A DNA stretch of 16,138 nt. Source: Nitrospirota bacterium (lineage in GTDB: Bacteria > Nitrospirota > JACRHJ01). Shown here piece after piece: positions 13,865 through 16,138 of this stretch; the stretch's first letter is position 1; every line of letters begins with the position of its first letter. Below the pieces are notes generated by a model. It was not told the DNA's origin, did not search any database, and saw only the letters and a program-made list of their open reading frames with translations. A program made the position numbers and the translations under genes. The stretch is from NCBI GenBank assembly GCA_021815285.1, contig JAKAHE010000017.1:1-16138 (forward strand). Reading direction: 5' to 3'.

Positions 13865-14002
13865 ATGGCCGAGGGAAAACATGTCTGCGTGAGCTGCGGG
13901 ACTGACAGCAAGGACAGGCTTCTTATTTCGTGCGAGCAGGACGGTAAGGCTGTCTGGGTGTGCGCGAGGTGTCTGCCGATGTTCATTCACGGGGCGCATT
14001 AA
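13865..14002 (+). CDS. 45-aa cysteine-rich (zinc-ribbon-like) protein
   Basis: The gene encodes 45 residues with two CxxC pairs, Cys8-x2-Cys11 (HVCVSCG) and Cys33-x2-Cys36 (WVCARCLPMF), plus Cys23 between them and a C-terminal tail LPMFIHGAH with two His residues. This spacing suggests a small rubredoxin-like or zinc-ribbon knuckle, though iron or heme-linked roles cannot be excluded. The start is well supported by GGAGGT (13853-13858) six bases upstream, one of the best sites in the window. It is separated by a hairpin region from an oxidase-like four-helix membrane gene that follows on the same strand, so a link in function is plausible. I do not recognise a named family. It stands alone between yggU and that gene. 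Confidence 0.7.
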   Translation: MAEGKHVCVSCGTDSKDRLLISCEQDGKAVWVCARCLPMFIHGAH

Positions 14003-14007
14003 AACCT

Positions 14008-14074
14008 AAACTGCGTCAGGCTCGCTTCATGAGGATTAGTTCGGGAAATTCCAAGGCTCGCTCTGACGCAGTTT
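14008..14074 (+). repeat. Long-loop hairpin with internal direct repeats (palindromic repeat or terminator)
   Basis: A perfect 12-bp inverted repeat, AAACTGCGTCAG (14008-14019) and CTGACGCAGTTT (14063-14074), starts six bases after the 45-aa gene. The 43-base loop is bounded by two copies of AGGCTCGCT (14018-14026 and 14054-14062) in direct orientation. The stem followed by four Ts could end transcription, but the long loop and short T run make it a weak terminator of the classical type. The build is more like an intergenic palindromic repeat that may exist in many copies. Confidence 0.7.
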
Positions 14075-14113
14075 TGTCATTAATGCCGTATCCCCACTCT
14101 GCGGAGGGTTAAA

Positions 14114-14515
14114 ATGGACAAGGAAGTCGTGTGGTTTATACGCCAGAGCATAATCTATTTCATGCTCGGCACGCTCCTGGGGCTGATTTTCCTGTTCTTC
14201 CCCGATGCGGTAAGCCAGGACGGTATTTCCCTGCACGTGCATATGAACCTCATCGGCTGGATGTCCATGATGATCTTCGGCGTGGGCTACCACATCCTGC
14301 CGAGGTTTTCCGGCAAGCCGATATACAACCGGAAGATGATGACGGTCCAGTTCTGGCTGGCTTCCGCGGGCATGGCCGGGATGATGGCCGGATGGCTCCT
14401 CCGGAGCCTTGCCGTGCCGGGCGGAAACGGAATCCTTCTCGTCTTCGGCACGCTGATGTATGTCTCGATAATCCTGTTCGTCTATAACATGCTCCGCACG
14501 GTGAAAGGGGCGTAG
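14114..14515 (+). CDS. Four-helix membrane protein resembling heme-copper oxidase subunit I fragment
   Basis: The 133-aa protein is almost wholly membrane-embedded, with four predicted spans at about 10-30, 43-62, 75-98 and 105-127. The second-span region carries LHVHMNLIGWMSMMIFGVGYH and then ILPRFSGKP, with His41, His43 and His60. This resembles the HxH-(x)n-GYHxxPR(F) region of cbb3/NO-reductase-type subunit I, where His residues bind heme. A full oxidase subunit has twelve helices, so this cannot be a complete oxidase; it could be a heme-binding relative that acts as a quinol- or NO-linked electron carrier, assembly factor or sensor. GGAGGG lies five bases before ATG 14114. Its stop is only three bases from the stop of the facing DUF362 gene. 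Heme binding is inference. Confidence 0.7.
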   Translation: MDKEVVWFIRQSIIYFMLGTLLGLIFLFFPDAVSQDGISLHVHMNLIGWMSMMIFGVGYHILPRFSGKPIYNRKMMTVQFWLASAGMAGMMAGWLLRSLAVPGGNGILLVFGTLMYVSIILFVYNMLRTVKGA

Positions 14516-14518
14516 AGG

Positions 14519-15640
14519 CTAACCCACCTCAACCATCTCGTATTCCCGGCTTCCAAGTCCAAGCCTCTCGGCGTGCTCTATGCAGAGCATGTAGTTTCGC
14601 GGATTCACCATGCTTATCACGTCGTCGCCCGGCTTGCACTCCCTCTCCTCCGCCACGGAACCTGGCAGTGGGCTTCCCTTTCTGAGCATATCCACGGTCG
14701 CCTGCTCGACGGCGACAGGGTCGTCCGAGACGAGTATTCCAATGTCCTGGAGCATCGGCGTATCGCAGGACGGCATGCAGTCGCACTCCGGCTGTATCTC
14801 GAACATGAAATTGATGTAGATCACACTGCCAGGCTTGAACGTCGATAGCACGGCCCCGGCGCTTTCGGCGAGCGACTTCTGGAACGTATCGTTGTTTACC
14901 GGGAGAGTCAGCGCGCCGGATGGGCATACGCGGGCGCACCTGCCGCAGAACCAGCATTCGGATTTATCCTGCACGAGCTTTTCGTCGATAAATTTTATGG
15001 CCCCCTTCGGGCATACGTTCTCGCACTGTAGGCAGTAGGTGCAGACCTCCGGGTCCCACAAAAGGGGCACCTCCCCGTGACAGTGCATGTGCCCGCGCCC
15101 TTTCTGCCAGCCGCCCTCCCTGTGCGACGCCGAAACCCCGCCCATCGCCAGGTTTTTTATCGCCCCGGCGTAGCCGGCCTGTATATGACCTTTTATATGC
15201 GAGCAGACGACCATAGCGGGAGAGTCGTGTATGGCCGACGCCACGGCAATCTCACCGACGACCTCTCCCGGCGCTTGCACAATGAGGCTGTCCTTGCCGA
15301 ACGGCCCGTCCGCAAGTATCACCGGCGCGCCGACTGAGAGGTGGTTTATGCCGTTCTGGTTGGCCACCTCCAGGTAATCGACTCCCATTATCCGCACGGT
15401 GTCCGTGACAAACGGCTTCGCGCCGGATTTTTTCACGGCGTCAGTTACCTTCCGCAGGAACGACGGCCTGACAATCCTGTGCGCGCCTTCTGAGCCGAAA
15501 TGTGTCTTTACGGCCACGTATTCGCCTTTTCCGAAGTTCATAAGCCCGCACTCCGACAGCATCCTCTCGAAGCGCCCGAGGACGCTCATGCGATAGTCCC
15601 AGCGCGTGCCGCGCGCGGTAGTGAAATATACCTTCGACAC
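14519..15640 (-). CDS. DUF362 protein with two [4Fe-4S] ferredoxin motifs
   Basis: The 373-aa protein combines a DUF362 domain with a bacterial ferredoxin insert. It begins SKVYFTTARGTRWDYRMSVL and keeps conserved DUF362 segments VAVKTHFGSEGAHRIVRP, VVCSHIKGHIQAGYAGAIKN and NLAMGGVS. Two motifs of the form Cx2Cx2Cx3CP lie at Cys200-203-206-210 (CTYCLQCENVCP) and Cys229-232-235-239 (CWFCGRCARVCP), so it should bind two [4Fe-4S] clusters. The rest (about 245-373) contains NFMFEIQPECDCMPSCDTP, with further cysteines, and GILVSDDPVAVEQATVDMLRKG. The protein is probably a cytoplasmic electron-transfer or redox-linked protein, but the DUF362 reaction is not known. It starts with GTG, supported by AGGAGG four bases upstream. 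It follows glnE after 27 bases on the same strand and may share its transcript. Confidence 0.88.
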   Translation of the reverse strand: MSKVYFTTARGTRWDYRMSVLGRFERMLSECGLMNFGKGEYVAVKTHFGSEGAHRIVRPSFLRKVTDAVKKSGAKPFVTDTVRIMGVDYLEVANQNGINHLSVGAPVILADGPFGKDSLIVQAPGEVVGEIAVASAIHDSPAMVVCSHIKGHIQAGYAGAIKNLAMGGVSASHREGGWQKGRGHMHCHGEVPLLWDPEVCTYCLQCENVCPKGAIKFIDEKLVQDKSECWFCGRCARVCPSGALTLPVNNDTFQKSLAESAGAVLSTFKPGSVIYINFMFEIQPECDCMPSCDTPMLQDIGILVSDDPVAVEQATVDMLRKGSPLPGSVAEERECKPGDDVISMVNPRNYMLCIEHAERLGLGSREYEMVEVG

Positions 15641-15644
15641 TTTG

Positions 15645-15650
15645 CCTCCT
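15645..15650 (-). promoter_or_regulatory. Shine-Dalgarno site supporting the GTG start of the DUF362 gene
   Basis: On the minus strand AGGAGG (15650 to 15645) lies four bases before the GTG at 15640. No ATG in the neighbourhood competes. The site lies in the 27-base gap behind the glnE stop. Confidence 0.8.
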
Positions 15651-15667
15651 TGAAGTATGTGGGGGTA

Positions 15668-16138
15668 TTATGAAAATATTCTATCAAAAATTTCCCTGAT
15701 CCGACCCGTTTTTTTACGGTAGTCGTCAATCATGGCGGATACCCGCTTATCATATCCCATCCTCGCCGCGATCAGCGCAAGTTTTTCCTCGTCGGACGGC
15801 AGTGTCGTATCCGCAGTCCCCATTATCATCCGCAGATGAGATTCAAGCTCCTTCATAAAAAAGTATGCATCGCGGAGAATTTTGCCCGCATCATCCGGGA
15901 TGAGTCGCCGGTCGATAATCATATCCAGCGCGGCAATGGTCCCCGGAACCAGCAGATCCGGATGTCTCCGGCAGTGCAGCAGTTGAAGATATTGCACGGC
16001 GAATTCCACGTCCATTATGCCGCCCATGCCACTCTTGATATTCATTCCCTTTGCAGCGGAAGCCTTCCGTTCAAGGCGCTTTCGCATAGTCAGTATTTCG
16101 CTTTTCAGCCTGTCTCTATCCCTTGGCGCAAGGAGGAC
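15668..16138 (-). CDS. glnE: Glutamate-ammonia-ligase adenylyltransferase GlnE, C-terminal end
   Basis: GlnE adenylylates and de-adenylylates glutamine synthetase in answer to nitrogen status. Only its last 156 codons are in view; the frame stays open to the right edge (VLLAPRDRDRL before the ATG at 16087), so that ATG is internal. Visible is a block like the family's GlnD PII-uridylyltransferase-type domain: MRKRLERKASAAKG, MNIKSGMGGIMDVEFAVQYLQ with the typical K-GxGGxxDxEF sequence, then RRHPDLLVPGTIAALD, the helical region AYFFMKELESHLRMIMG and the end KKTGRIREIFDRIFS. The domain occurs twice in full GlnE, in each half; the stop following shows that this is the C-terminal copy. The DUF362 gene follows after 27 bases. 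Confidence 0.88.
   Translation of the reverse strand, partial: VLLAPRDRDRLKSEILTMRKRLERKASAAKGMNIKSGMGGIMDVEFAVQYLQLLHCRRHPDLLVPGTIAALDMIIDRRLIPDDAGKILRDAYFFMKELESHLRMIMGTADTTLPSDEEKLALIAARMGYDKRVSAMIDDYRKKTGRIREIFDRIFS

Noticed and set aside
12611..14074. CRISPR array or attachment site from the repeats
   Set aside because: The two palindromic repeats differ from each other, are single copies in the window and have no regular spacers, integrase or tRNA gene near them.
14036..14293. Open frame on the minus strand across the hairpin repeat and start of the oxidase-like gene
   Set aside because: It is antisense to a gene with a clear Shine-Dalgarno site and membrane spans, and its reading includes the palindromic repeat.
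14114..14515. Truncated pseudogene of a full cytochrome oxidase
   Set aside because: The gene has an intact start with good ribosome binding site, complete spans and a proper stop, and no remnant of further helices follows in any frame before the DUF362 gene.

Overview
This window is a stretch of bacterial chromosome, moderately GC-rich in its genes, with AT-rich gaps. It is dominated by the end of a division and cell-wall (dcw) cluster followed by a ylm-type cluster. The organism looks Gram-negative. It encodes lipoproteins with DUF2155-like domains, a FtsQ-type divisome, GlnE, a DivIVA-like protein, and ferredoxin-type DUF362 and radical SAM enzymes. That mixture is typical of lineages such as Nitrospirota or Desulfobacterota (former Deltaproteobacteria). 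The lineage is an inference from gene content and order only; there is no rRNA gene in the window.

Layout. (1) 1-6618, plus strand, tightly packed: murB (5' end outside the window), ddl, ftsQ, ftsA, ftsZ and a radical SAM protein. Coding gaps are from a 4-base overlap to 60 bases, and I see no internal terminator, so this is probably one operon. It covers peptidoglycan precursor synthesis (MurB, Ddl), the divisome (FtsQ) and the Z-ring with its membrane anchor (FtsZ, FtsA). (2) 6619-10083, an accessory block: a convergent GT-C membrane protein with C-terminal TPRs (minus strand), an AT-rich divergent promoter region, one small lipoprotein with its own promoter and terminator, and a tandem pair of DUF2155-like lipoproteins behind a 20-bp perfect palindrome and ending at a second strong terminator. 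(3) 10084-13772, plus strand: pgeF, a 77-aa single-span membrane protein, yggS, proC, a 73-bp palindromic repeat, yggT, divIVA and yggU. This corresponds to the ylmD-ylmE-(sepF)-ylmG-(ylmH)-divIVA neighbourhood that follows ftsAZ in many bacteria, here with proC present and no sepF or ylmH. (4) 13773-14515: a 45-aa cysteine-rich protein, a long hairpin repeat, and a four-helix membrane protein resembling a fragment of heme-copper oxidase subunit I. (5) 14519-16138, minus strand: a DUF362/ferredoxin protein and the C-terminal end of glnE (cut by the window edge).

Most of the window is well-known housekeeping machinery. I found no CRISPR array, prophage, transposase or clearly novel defence or biosynthetic system. 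The least explained parts are the small proteins (77 aa and 45 aa), the oxidase-like four-helix protein, the DUF2155-like pair with its palindromic control region, the radical SAM protein linked to ftsZ, and the two palindromic repeats.
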